The notes beneath the pieces were generated by a model. It saw only the letters and a list, made by a program, of their open reading frames with translations, was not told where the DNA came from and did no database searches. From Phytophthora colocasiae (Eukaryota; Oomycota; Peronosporomycetes; Peronosporales; Peronosporaceae), in contig JAGKQI010000100.1 in NCBI GenBank assembly GCA_018806915.1, positions 1,240,001-1,304,000 on the forward strand: DNA of 64,000 bases, written 5' to 3'. Below, piece by piece: positions 42,116 to 51,118 of the stretch (positions are counted from its first letter, which is position 1; the number at the start of each line of letters is the position of its first letter). A program made the translations under genes and the position numbers.

Positions 42116-45100
42116 TCATCCTCTCCTCTCCCGGACGTAGACAGAGAAGAACTTTTCAACTCGACTTTCCAGTGACGTGTAGGGGTCTGGGAATTTGTGG
42201 CACGCAACAGCGATCAAAGCTTCTTCAAACTCTGGATATGGCACGTCGTCGTCTTCACCAGCTCGTCGGCTTTTAGACTGATCCGAAGAAGCATTAGCTT
42301 TTGCAGCTCGAAGGACTTTACTGAGGATTCCCATGACTTTATCTGACGTGAGAGTCATGTCCAAAACGCCTCGATCCAGCAGACATTGGCTGAAGGTGAA
42401 GGCTGTGACTCGCTCTGCCTTGTTCTTGATCTTGGGATCTTCCACCGCGTACTTCTCGTACGTTTTTCTAAGATCGTCTGCATATTTGATGAGCAAACGA
42501 CGAATCGTAGCGTCTTCGATTTGAGTCCGGAACAAATCAGCGTCGGAACGGAAGGCAAATGGCAAAATGTAGTTGTCTATGAACAGGCAAAAGGCTTCAG
42601 ATATGGTCACGCGGTTTGTTCTGGCAAAACAAGAAAGAGATTAGCACATCATGTTTTTAAATATTTAAAAAAATAACCAAAACGTACTCGATAGGGTATT
42701 TCTTGCGACTGGCACGGACAAGCGCTTCCAAGAAATCCATAGGTGGTAGCGCCCGATGTGCGTTCACAGTTTTCTGTAAGAAATTAATTAGACAAGATTA
42801 ACCAGAAAAATAAAAAAATATCTCACGTTCTTCGGATCCAGAGCACGGATGATATTCTGTAAGTCTGCAGTTGTCATGTTGCCTTCCAGTGCATGACATT
42901 CAGTCAATAGTTCCGTAAATTCACTGACATTGATCGTATCATTCATGGCACCAGATCGAGTAGCATATCCACGATAAATCCGTGCGAGATCGCAGTAAAT
43001 CGTCACGAGATAACTCTGCAGTAGCTTCGCCTCCCACGTAAAGTCTTCGTATGGCAAAGCTAAGTCTTGCAGCTTGTGCTTTGGGATCTTAGCGAATGCT
43101 TCGTTTTCATCACTTAAAGACGAATCCAACTTGGTCAAAACTCCAGTTTTACCTCGTGCTAACCGTGCGTACGACAGAAAACATTTCCGCATGACGATAC
43201 GCTCAGCTTTAACCCATAAGGTGTGTCCTTCACGAGACTTAGCGTCCTCTGTATCAATCCGTTTCTTTAATTCCAATGTCTGGGATAACGCCAACTTGAC
43301 TTTCATACTTATAGTAATTTCCTCGCCTGTTGTTGGGTCAGTAGTGGATGTAGTAGCCATACCATCACCTTGCAGTTCTCTCCACCTATGCTTGACAGCT
43401 TCCAGTTGCTGAGTCAATTCAGCACATAACGAGTAGTAATCCGGGGCCAAACAAGGCGAAAAGGTGATAAAAAGATACGTAAGAGCCGCAAAATTGAACT
43501 CAGCATGGCCGGCACGGATATCCTTAGCGTTCAGTAAGCCAAGGGGTAGCCACATCGCCTGGCCCAAGGTGTTAATCATCAATTCCAGTCTCTTTTCAAC
43601 GCCAGATTCTCGACGTAAATGCTCCAGATACCTCTCCATACCGATTTCCGTGAGATCTTCTCCATTTTCACGTAACACAGACGTCGCTTCTAGTCGAGAT
43701 ACCGTGGCACCAGGAGGTCTTTTTAATCGTGTTCGACACATCGCAGCATGAAGCAACTTGGTTACCACTGCGTACACCTTCCCATCGTTTAAGCTTGAAT
43801 GGAAGTTCTGTATTCGAGAAGCAGAAAGCCAATCAGGGGGCTGTCGATCAATCAAGGAGTTCACCCACTGAGTCAAAATTGACTCGGCTCGATCCGCTGG
43901 AGCTTCATACGAGAGCTGTAGGTTGGTGCTAGGGTTTTCATCGGTAGAAGCTGTAGCGGCTGCAGCTTCCATCTCGACCAGAGGGTTATAGAACGCAGCA
44001 GTCTCCGGTTTGTCAATTGACTGGATCAAGTCACGCGTGAAGACGTCACTGAGGTTCTGCCGGCCTTCACTTGTGCTTAAAACTTCGACTTGAGTCTCCA
44101 TCGTGTGAGTCAACGCTGCTACCAGTTGGAAACTTGCTTTCTTGTACTCGTAACTCTCGACTTGCATTCTCTCGATCTCTACAGGATCAACCACCTGTCG
44201 CTCCAACACCTTGACAAGAGCGTGTGTCTCCCGAAGCTCTTTCCGCAACTCAAGCAGCTCTCGGTCTTTGGCTTGAAGCGATAGTTTAAGTGATTTTAGT
44301 TGCGCTTCCAGTCTCCCTACAACATCTCGCTGCATAGCTTCATGAATACGAGCCGCGGACTCCCGTTCGAAGCCATCTCCATGTAACTTGGCCACCTCCT
44401 GTGCTTTCTCGGTTGTTTCTCGGTGCTGGGATTCAGCATACAACATAGCACCAACGATCCGCCGCTGGTAAAGGAAAATCTGCCATGTTTTCATCAATCG
44501 ACGCATCCGTTGCTTTTCCAACAATTTAAACGCCAATTGACTCTTCCATTTGGACCTCCTGGCTGCAGCTTTCCACGACTTAAAAACCCACTGCATCACC
44601 ACTACAGCCATACGTGTAAACGCTCGTCTTGTGGCTTTCTCAAACAGAGAATCGACTGCTTGTACCAATTGCATCTTGTATCGAGCTCCATCCTGTTGCT
44701 TGAACTGCGTGAAGCATGACATACACATCTCTGCAAAACCTCCACAGCCAGCACAGCGAGGGGAGGCTATTGCTGAAGCCGTAGGCGAAGTGGACCAAGC
44801 ATTGTGGTGGTGACCTTGAGGTGAAACCAAATGAGCTGTCGATACTGAAGTCCTTAGCGGAGCGATCGATCCACCAACAATACTCGACCGTCGACCCGCC
44901 ATTGGTTGTGCACTTTCAGGTCGAGTGACTTGCTGGAGACGCTGAAGAGCTGCATCCTCCGGTGTTCCGATCAATGCGTTGAGAGTTTCAGTGGTCGAAA
45001 GAGTCACTGCTGTATTAGGCCTCGTTCTCTGTCGGCCATTTTCAACCGCTGCACTTCTGGTATCAATCAGAAGCGAGGGACGACGGGAATTTGCATCTGG

Positions 45101-45307
45101 GGAACTCAACCGCAACGAATGTTTGTGAGTCTGCTGGTTTCCTTGAGGAGACGAAGGTAACGACGTTCTTGCTGCAGATTTCCGAGCGTTTACAGGTAGT
45201 AATGGTGACCTGGACGTCGAAATTGAAGCGGGTGATGAGAGAGAAGACGCTGAGATTAAAGGGTCCATTGCGTCTTGCTGAAATGGCAGAACCTCTTCAA
45301 CAAGCAC
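42116..45307 (-). CDS. Coiled-coil protein with calponin-homology-like and EF-hand-like regions
   Basis: Three exons, about 45307-42827, 42773-42689 and 42620-42116 (edges of the middle exon uncertain by a base), give about 1023 residues. The N-terminal 170 residues are Ser/Pro-rich. A Cys cluster (CAGCGGFAEMCMSC) and an IQ-like helical region follow, with WKAAARRSKWKSQLAFKLLE and the related QRMRRLMKTWQIFLYQ. Next comes a coiled coil (to about residue 400). The segment from LTQWVNSLIDRQPPDWL resembles a calponin-homology domain, and MNDTINVSEFTELLTECHAL resembles an EF-hand. Together these suggest a cytoskeletal or axonemal role. The start at 45307 lies only 55 bp after the UXT stop; ATG 45268 is an alternative. 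Confidence 0.6.
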
Positions 45308-45362
45308 TTTATTTAGATAAAGCAGTGACGAAACTTCACCGTACCTACAGTTGTATTTCTGC

Positions 45363-45880
45363 TCACTGCAACGTTGCGAGTTGCTGGATACTGTTGATCA
45401 CGAGGTTGACGTGCTCGGATACTTCTCGAGCTTTCTCCTGCCACTTGTTTCTTTTCCTACATATAACATAAAACAGTAGTTATTCTCTATTGTCAATATT
45501 CCTAACGTGCAACTTAAGCTTATGTACTGATTTAGTAAAGTGACGTACTCTGTCAAGTGGTTGAGGTGGTTCTGCACGAATTTCTGGGCTTCTGGCACCG
45601 TCATCTCCACGTGGAAGTTGAGTCCAATATCCACTGTGATTAAGGACGTATCAGGCACTTTTGTGCGTACGTGGAAGCGCTCTCCGATGTCCAATAGTGT
45701 ATGCAGTGGTTGTCCGTCCTTTTGAGCCAGTTCTTGCAGCAATTCGCGTAGTTCTGTGTACTCATTGACCTCTGTGGCTAGTGCATCACGATGCGCAAGT
45801 GTTTCTTTAAGTTGCGGGCACAGAACCTCCTCTACAAAGGCGCTGTAGCGCTGCAGCGCGGCGGCAGGTGACTCGGTCAT
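45363..45880 (-). CDS. UXT-like prefoldin-family protein
   Basis: Two exons (45880-45549, 45456-45363; 92-nt intron) give about 141 residues starting MTESPAAALQRY. The central part (HVRTKVPDTSLITVDIGLNF, HVEMTVPEAQKFV) matches the beta-hairpin region of alpha-class prefoldins, especially UXT. Helical coiled-coil arms lie on both sides. UXT sits in the URI/R2TP prefoldin-like complex, which helps assemble RNA polymerases and PIKKs. The gene for RPB5, a URI-complex partner, lies 4.5 kb away. That is suggestive but may be chance. Confidence 0.8.
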
Positions 45881-46144
45881 TTCGACTGGAGAGTGATTGT
45901 CGTGCAAATTATATATGTTGCGGAAGAGCAACATAACATGAAGTGGTACAAGTTGAAGAGGTGTACCAATTGTTGCATCGACAGTTGATGAGGCTAGATT
46001 TCTAATGTAGCCATCTTTTGATCACCAAGGCACTGCAACTATTAATCTCTAGTGTCGACTCAACAGATTGGTTTTATCCTAGTGACATCAGAGGGCGTTG
46101 CATCGAGACGATGGCTCTGCAGTTCCCGAAGCTCTCTTTTACAG

Positions 46145-46161
46145 TTCATTCTCCGATTTCC
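46145..46161 (+). promoter_or_regulatory. Oomycete Inr + FPR of ACX4
   Basis: TTCATTCTCCGATTTCC matches the initiator/FPR pattern 35 bp before the ACX4 ATG, within the 315-bp divergent region shared with the UXT gene. Confidence 0.65.
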
Positions 46162-46195
46162 TCGATCATACGCAAGTCCGGTTTAAAGTTAAATC

Positions 46196-48175
46196 ATGTC
46201 CGTCGAACTGAAGGATTTGGCTCCACTACTGCTCAAGAAAGAACGTGCGAATGGTGACATTACTCCGACGGTGCTTACGACCTTGCTACGAGGTGGAGAG
46301 GCTGCCAACAAGCGACGCAAAGAACTGGTGAAGGTGATCGAGCAACATCCGATCCTTTCCGATCGTGATATGGTCTATCGGAACCATTCGGAACGCTACG
46401 AGTTCGGCTTGAAGAAGGCCTTCCACTACGTCAAACTGCTGCAAAACGGAGACTACAACGACGTAGAACAAGCAGTTTTACTCCAAGCCTTGGGTGAACA
46501 AGTACCGTTCGATTTACACCGTGGAATGTTCATCCCCACCATTGAAACCCAAGGCACAGACGAACAGAGAGGGAAATGGCTACCTCTGGCTGAGAACTAC
46601 CGGGTCATTGGCGCCTATGCTCAGACAGAACTGGGACATGGTTCTAATGTACAAGGCATTGAAACGATTGCGACGTATGATAAGTCCACCGAAGAGTTCA
46701 TCATTCATTCACCAACACTTACTAGTCGGAAGTGGTGGCCTGGGGCACTGGGTAAGACAGCTACTCATGCCATTGTCATTGCTCGGTTGTTTCTCGACGG
46801 GAAAGACAAGGGCGTACAGTCTTTCATCGTGCAGATCCGGTCTCTCGTCGACCACAGACCGATGCCTGGTGTCAATGTACGGGATATAGGACCGAAGATT
46901 GGCTTCAACGCTATTGACAACGGTGACTGCTCCTTCGACAACGTTCGTATTCCCCGAGAGAACATGATGATGAGATATGCCAAGGTTTTGTCCGATGGAA
47001 CCTTCGTCAAGCCCAAGAGTAACAAACTCGTCTATCTAACGATGGTCCAAGTACGAACCAATATGATTAAACTATTAGGAGAGCGCTTGGCTGCTGCTTC
47101 GACGATCACCACTCGGTTCAGTGCTGCTCGGATTCAAGGACGGAAACCAAGTGAAGTAGGAGAATTCCAAGTGCTTGACTACCAGAACCAGCAGCACGCA
47201 TTGTTCCCATTGATCGCTATCGCTTACGCGTCTCAATTCGCTGGCTCTGCTGTGGAAACGATGCACAATTCAGCATTGGACAACATCAAAAGAGGAGACG
47301 ATGGTTTTGCTGCTAAACTGGCGGAACTCCACGCTGTTTCTTCCGGATTGAAAGCTTGGATCTCTGATAAATCCGGCGAGGGGATCGAAACCTGTCGTCG
47401 ACTCTGCGGTGGTCATGGCTTCTCGCAGTCTAGTAATCTTGGTCATTTGTTCTCGGAGATTGCAGGAGCCAACACCTTCGAAGGAACGTCCGATGTTCTC
47501 GTCCAGCAACACTCCCGGTACCTTCTCAAGGTATTAGCATCTCTTCCTTCAAGCACAGAGTCTACAATGTTTCTCAACAAAAGGATGGCGTACGCGGATA
47601 GTAATCTGCGATGCAAAGCGCAGACTTCAACGGACTTCAGCAACTTCGATCTCCTCCTTGAAGCTTTTCGAGTCCGTGCTACTCGGTCACTTCTAACCTT
47701 AGAAGCGGAGATGAAAAGCTCTAAGAACGACAGCAACTACTGTATGATACTCATGACTCACATGTCCAGTGCTCACACAGAGTTGCTGATGTTGGAAGCT
47801 TTCGTTCGTGGCTTGGAGGTACTTCCGTCCGGTGAAGAGAAGAAAGCACTAAGCGACTTGTGCTCACTCTTCGGTGTTTGGCTCATCACGAAATCGTTTG
47901 GAGACTTCCGTCAAGACGAATACATCTCTTCCTCCCAAGCTCAACTCGTACACAAGCAGCTCGTGTATCTGCTGCCAATTGTCCGGAAGAACTCTGTTCT
48001 GCTCACGGACGCTTGGGACTTTAGCGACTTCGAGTTAAATTCCACCATCGGCTGTTACAGTGGAGATATCTACCGGGCAATTGTAAAGCGCGTTGACGAT
48101 GAGCCTTTGAATCAAACGGAGGTGGCGCCGGGGTACGAGAAGTACTTGAAGCCTCTCATCCAGTGCAATCTCTGA
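46196..48175 (+). CDS. Acyl-CoA oxidase, copy 4 (ACX4)
   Basis: 659 residues, single exon, start MSVELKDLAPLLLKKER. Motifs are complete: AYAQTELGHGSNVQGIE, SRKWWPGALGKTATHA, CRRLCGGHGFSQSSN and TFEGTSDVLVQQHSRY. It is the most divergent of the four copies in DNA and protein (e.g. ETQGTDEQRGKW where the others have ENQGDDEQREKW) and lies 8 kb from the rest, beyond unrelated genes. The C terminus is LIQCNL, again not a normal PTS1. It has not taken part in the sequence homogenisation seen among copies 1-3. Confidence 0.93.
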   Translation: MSVELKDLAPLLLKKERANGDITPTVLTTLLRGGEAANKRRKELVKVIEQHPILSDRDMVYRNHSERYEFGLKKAFHYVKLLQNGDYNDVEQAVLLQALGEQVPFDLHRGMFIPTIETQGTDEQRGKWLPLAENYRVIGAYAQTELGHGSNVQGIETIATYDKSTEEFIIHSPTLTSRKWWPGALGKTATHAIVIARLFLDGKDKGVQSFIVQIRSLVDHRPMPGVNVRDIGPKIGFNAIDNGDCSFDNVRIPRENMMMRYAKVLSDGTFVKPKSNKLVYLTMVQVRTNMIKLLGERLAAASTITTRFSAARIQGRKPSEVGEFQVLDYQNQQHALFPLIAIAYASQFAGSAVETMHNSALDNIKRGDDGFAAKLAELHAVSSGLKAWISDKSGEGIETCRRLCGGHGFSQSSNLGHLFSEIAGANTFEGTSDVLVQQHSRYLLKVLASLPSSTESTMFLNKRMAYADSNLRCKAQTSTDFSNFDLLLEAFRVRATRSLLTLEAEMKSSKNDSNYCMILMTHMSSAHTELLMLEAFVRGLEVLPSGEEKKALSDLCSLFGVWLITKSFGDFRQDEYISSSQAQLVHKQLVYLLPIVRKNSVLLTDAWDFSDFELNSTIGCYSGDIYRAIVKRVDDEPLNQTEVAPGYEKYLKPLIQCNL

Positions 48176-48297
48176 AATGGGTACACAACTTCAACTTGTA
48201 CCACTTTCTTTGTATTGGTCAATAATCATTTTTTTTAATTTTTCGTTTTCATCCAATCCTGATCATTATTGTTTGATAAGCCAAAGCACTGGTCATA

Positions 48298-50295
48298 ATG
48301 GCGGAGGTGCAGCAAGTGCTAAGCTTCTGGTTCGATGGAGACCAAACAGAGACGTATCGAAGCAAGTGGTTCCCCTCGGATGGCTCGGACAGACAGAAGG
48401 CAACGGATGTCGAAGTTGTAGCCAAGTTTGGAGAGCTCTTAAAGCGTGCGGAGAGTGGAGAGCTGGACAATTGGCAAGACGAAAGTGTTGACAGTTGTGT
48501 GGCACTGATTTTGCTACTGGATCAATTTTCTCGTCATGTGTATAGAGATCGGAGTGTTGTTGCTAATGAAGAACAACGTTCACGTAATGATGTTCATGCA
48601 CTTACAGTTGTAGAGCAGAGTTTGCTCCCTAAGTGTTGGCATGAATCGCTTCCTGTGCCTCACTTCGTGTTTGCACTGATGCCGCTGCGTCACTCGCCAA
48701 CTCCTGAACGTCTTCATGACGTTTTAGCAGCTATTGAAGCTCGACGGCAATTGCAGAAGCAACATGGAGATTTACTGGAGAAGTTCCGACGAACGACCAC
48801 CGGAAGACTGCAACATCTCCGAGGAGGTCCAGAGGAATCTACAACAGGCATTTCAGATGAAGATATCTTGGAACGAGCATTTATGGAGACAGACGAGAGT
48901 AACATGCCCAGAAACCGACTGTATCGTGCAATGGACGAGTATCTGACTAAGATGAACGTCCAAGAGTACTCTCACTTGGCTGTTTCATTGTCAGGAGGTG
49001 TTGACTCGATGGTGGTGGCGTATTTAATGCACAAGTTGAAAGAAAAGCACGGGAATTTTACCACCGTGGCTGTGCATCTTGACTATGGAAACCGTGCTGA
49101 AAGTGGAGCTGAGTGTGAATACGTACGTCGTTGGTGTGAGAGATTCGGCATTGTTTTCCACGTGAGGAAAATTGACGAGGTCAAGCGTGCAACTACGAGA
49201 CGCGATGACTATGAGAAGATATCGCGAGAGATTCGATACTCAACGTATGCGGAGGTCATGGAGGAGTACAACATCCCCGGTATGTGCTTCGGTCACCATC
49301 GTGGCGACGTCCAGGAAAACGTCATCTCCAACATGATGAAGGGATTGAGTCTCCTGAATTTGAACGGTATGGCGGCAAGTAGTATTGTCAATGGGGTGCG
49401 TATCTGGCGTCCATTGTTGGACTTTGACAAGGATGTTATCTTCGACTTCGCTCACCGATATGGCATCCCGTACTTTAAGGACACGACGCCGAAGTGGAGT
49501 ACACGTGGTAAATTACGCAACCACCTCGTGCCGCTACTGAGGGATATGTACGGCGATGGGTTCCTCAACAACCTTTCAGCTCTCGGTGCTGAATCTACCC
49601 AGTGTGCTGAACTAGTGGACGCGCAAGTTCTAGCTCCCATTATGGAGTCTGTTGGACAAAGTGAAGTGGCTGTGTGGGTGGACTGTAGTTTACTTACAGA
49701 CCAGCCTTTTTTCGTGTGGAAGGAGGTGTTCCGTCAAGTGTGTCACTCCATCATGGGCAACAGCATGGTACGCGAGAAGCCTCTTCGTGAATTGATCCAG
49801 AAACTTGAGCGTCTGGAAGCTGGTCCTGTGGGTAAGGCCAAGCACAAGAACAAGGACGCAGAGGTGGGGTCTTGGGTGACGCTCAAAAAAGGCAACCGGT
49901 CTTTTTTGACCAAGGACAAGCTCCTGATCATCTTCCGGGACCAATTTTTCCCTCGAAAAGCATACTTCACTGCTCAATTCCCTATTGTCGCTGGCGAGTC
50001 GTACACTTTTGGCCCTTGGAAAGTTCAAACGCAACTGCTGGACGCTGACGACGAACTTGTTCAAGAACTCCAGGACCAAAACTCGTTGACAATTTGGGAT
50101 TTGGTCCGCTCGAATGGACTATCCTACGTATTCCCTAACGCTCCACAATTGGTTATCGACTGTAACTCCCGGTTCCACGTGCTTCGTGCCATTGAAAAGG
50201 TCATCACGGACAACATGCCCATCGTCTCCAGTATCGGCGCCTTCGACAGCAGCACCTCGAAATGGGTACATGTAGCCATTTCGTACTCTCAATAG
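48298..50295 (+). CDS. DUF924 domain fused to TilS-like tRNA-lysidine synthetase
   Basis: 665 residues in one exon. Residues 1 to about 165 resemble DUF924 (VLSFWF, WQDESVDSCVALILLLDQFSR, HFVFALMPLRHS), a TPR-like domain of unknown role mostly known from bacteria. From about residue 225 an N-type ATP pyrophosphatase follows: P-loop SLSGGVDSM (232-237 core), HLDYGNRAES, FGHHRGDVQENV, and RGKLRNHLVPLLR. This is typical of TilS, which changes C34 of tRNA-Ile(CAU) to lysidine. TilS in eukaryotes would be expected to serve organelle tRNA, yet no targeting peptide is visible before the DUF924 part. A related PP-loop tRNA enzyme is possible. Confidence 0.82.
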   Translation: MAEVQQVLSFWFDGDQTETYRSKWFPSDGSDRQKATDVEVVAKFGELLKRAESGELDNWQDESVDSCVALILLLDQFSRHVYRDRSVVANEEQRSRNDVHALTVVEQSLLPKCWHESLPVPHFVFALMPLRHSPTPERLHDVLAAIEARRQLQKQHGDLLEKFRRTTTGRLQHLRGGPEESTTGISDEDILERAFMETDESNMPRNRLYRAMDEYLTKMNVQEYSHLAVSLSGGVDSMVVAYLMHKLKEKHGNFTTVAVHLDYGNRAESGAECEYVRRWCERFGIVFHVRKIDEVKRATTRRDDYEKISREIRYSTYAEVMEEYNIPGMCFGHHRGDVQENVISNMMKGLSLLNLNGMAASSIVNGVRIWRPLLDFDKDVIFDFAHRYGIPYFKDTTPKWSTRGKLRNHLVPLLRDMYGDGFLNNLSALGAESTQCAELVDAQVLAPIMESVGQSEVAVWVDCSLLTDQPFFVWKEVFRQVCHSIMGNSMVREKPLRELIQKLERLEAGPVGKAKHKNKDAEVGSWVTLKKGNRSFLTKDKLLIIFRDQFFPRKAYFTAQFPIVAGESYTFGPWKVQTQLLDADDELVQELQDQNSLTIWDLVRSNGLSYVFPNAPQLVIDCNSRFHVLRAIEKVITDNMPIVSSIGAFDSSTSKWVHVAISYSQ

Positions 50296-50423
50296 ACACC
50301 CCCGTCAGTAAACTGTCACTCAAGTGAATCATCCCATGTACCTCATATTTGGTACATGTCTTTTTGACTGGCCCAAAAAAAACTCCTCAGTAGCAATTAG
50401 GAGCCCCTAACAAACAGTCGAAT

Positions 50424-51044
50424 ATGTCGGAACTGACCCCCGAAGCTTCGCGTTTGTACCGTGTACGGAAGACCACAGTCAAGATGCTGCACAACCGTGG
50501 GTACATTGTGAGCGAGAACGAGCTGGTGATGACGCCCGAAGCTTTCCAGACGCAGTTCGGCGACAATCCCACGCGGGAGATGATGACGATTCTCGTCGAG
50601 AAAATTGACGATCCCAGTGACAATTTGTTCGTTTTCTTCCCGGAAGACACGAAAGTTGGTGTCAAGCCCATCCGCAACTATTGCAACCGCATGAAGGATG
50701 AGAACGTGACCAAGGCCATCCTGGTAGTACAGGAAGGAATTACCCCTTTCGCCCGTCAGGCACTGAACGAGATGGCACCTCGCTACAAGATTGAACATTT
50801 CAAGGAGACGGAGCTGCTCGTGGACATTACGGAGCACACGCTGGTGCCTGTGCACCGTGTGCTGGACCGCAATGAGAAGGCGGCACTGCTCAAGAGATAC
50901 CGTATTCGTGACTCGCAGCTTCCTCGTATGCAGGTGACGGACCCAATTGCCCGTTACTACGGTATGACTCGTGGTCAAGTGGTCAAGATCATTCGTCCTT
51001 CGGAGACTGCTGGACGCTACGTCACGTACCGTGCTGTCATTTAA
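50424..51044 (+). CDS. RPB5: RNA polymerase subunit RPABC1 (RPB5)
   Basis: 206 residues, the normal length. The N-terminal jaw-type half (LYRVRKTTVKMLHNRGYIV) is followed by the highly conserved archaeal RpoH-like C-terminal half (VPVHRVLDRNEKAALLKRY, DPIARYYGMTRGQVVKIIRP, YVTYRAVI). It is shared by RNA polymerases I, II and III in the nucleus. It converges on the deaminase gene, leaving only 74 bp between stops, with poly-T/A tracts that may serve both 3' ends. Confidence 0.97.
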   Translation: MSELTPEASRLYRVRKTTVKMLHNRGYIVSENELVMTPEAFQTQFGDNPTREMMTILVEKIDDPSDNLFVFFPEDTKVGVKPIRNYCNRMKDENVTKAILVVQEGITPFARQALNEMAPRYKIEHFKETELLVDITEHTLVPVHRVLDRNEKAALLKRYRIRDSQLPRMQVTDPIARYYGMTRGQVVKIIRPSETAGRYVTYRAVI

Positions 51045-51118
51045 AAAAAAAAACATTGTTTTTTTTTTTCTACAATGACCAAGTTCAATAGATATTTTTT
51101 TTTCCGAACTATATTGTT

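Noticed and set aside
45363..50424. Functional clustering of UXT and RPB5 (URI/R2TP connection)
   Set aside because: They are 4.5 kb apart with two unrelated genes between and on opposite strands; eukaryotic neighbours of this kind are usually coincidental.
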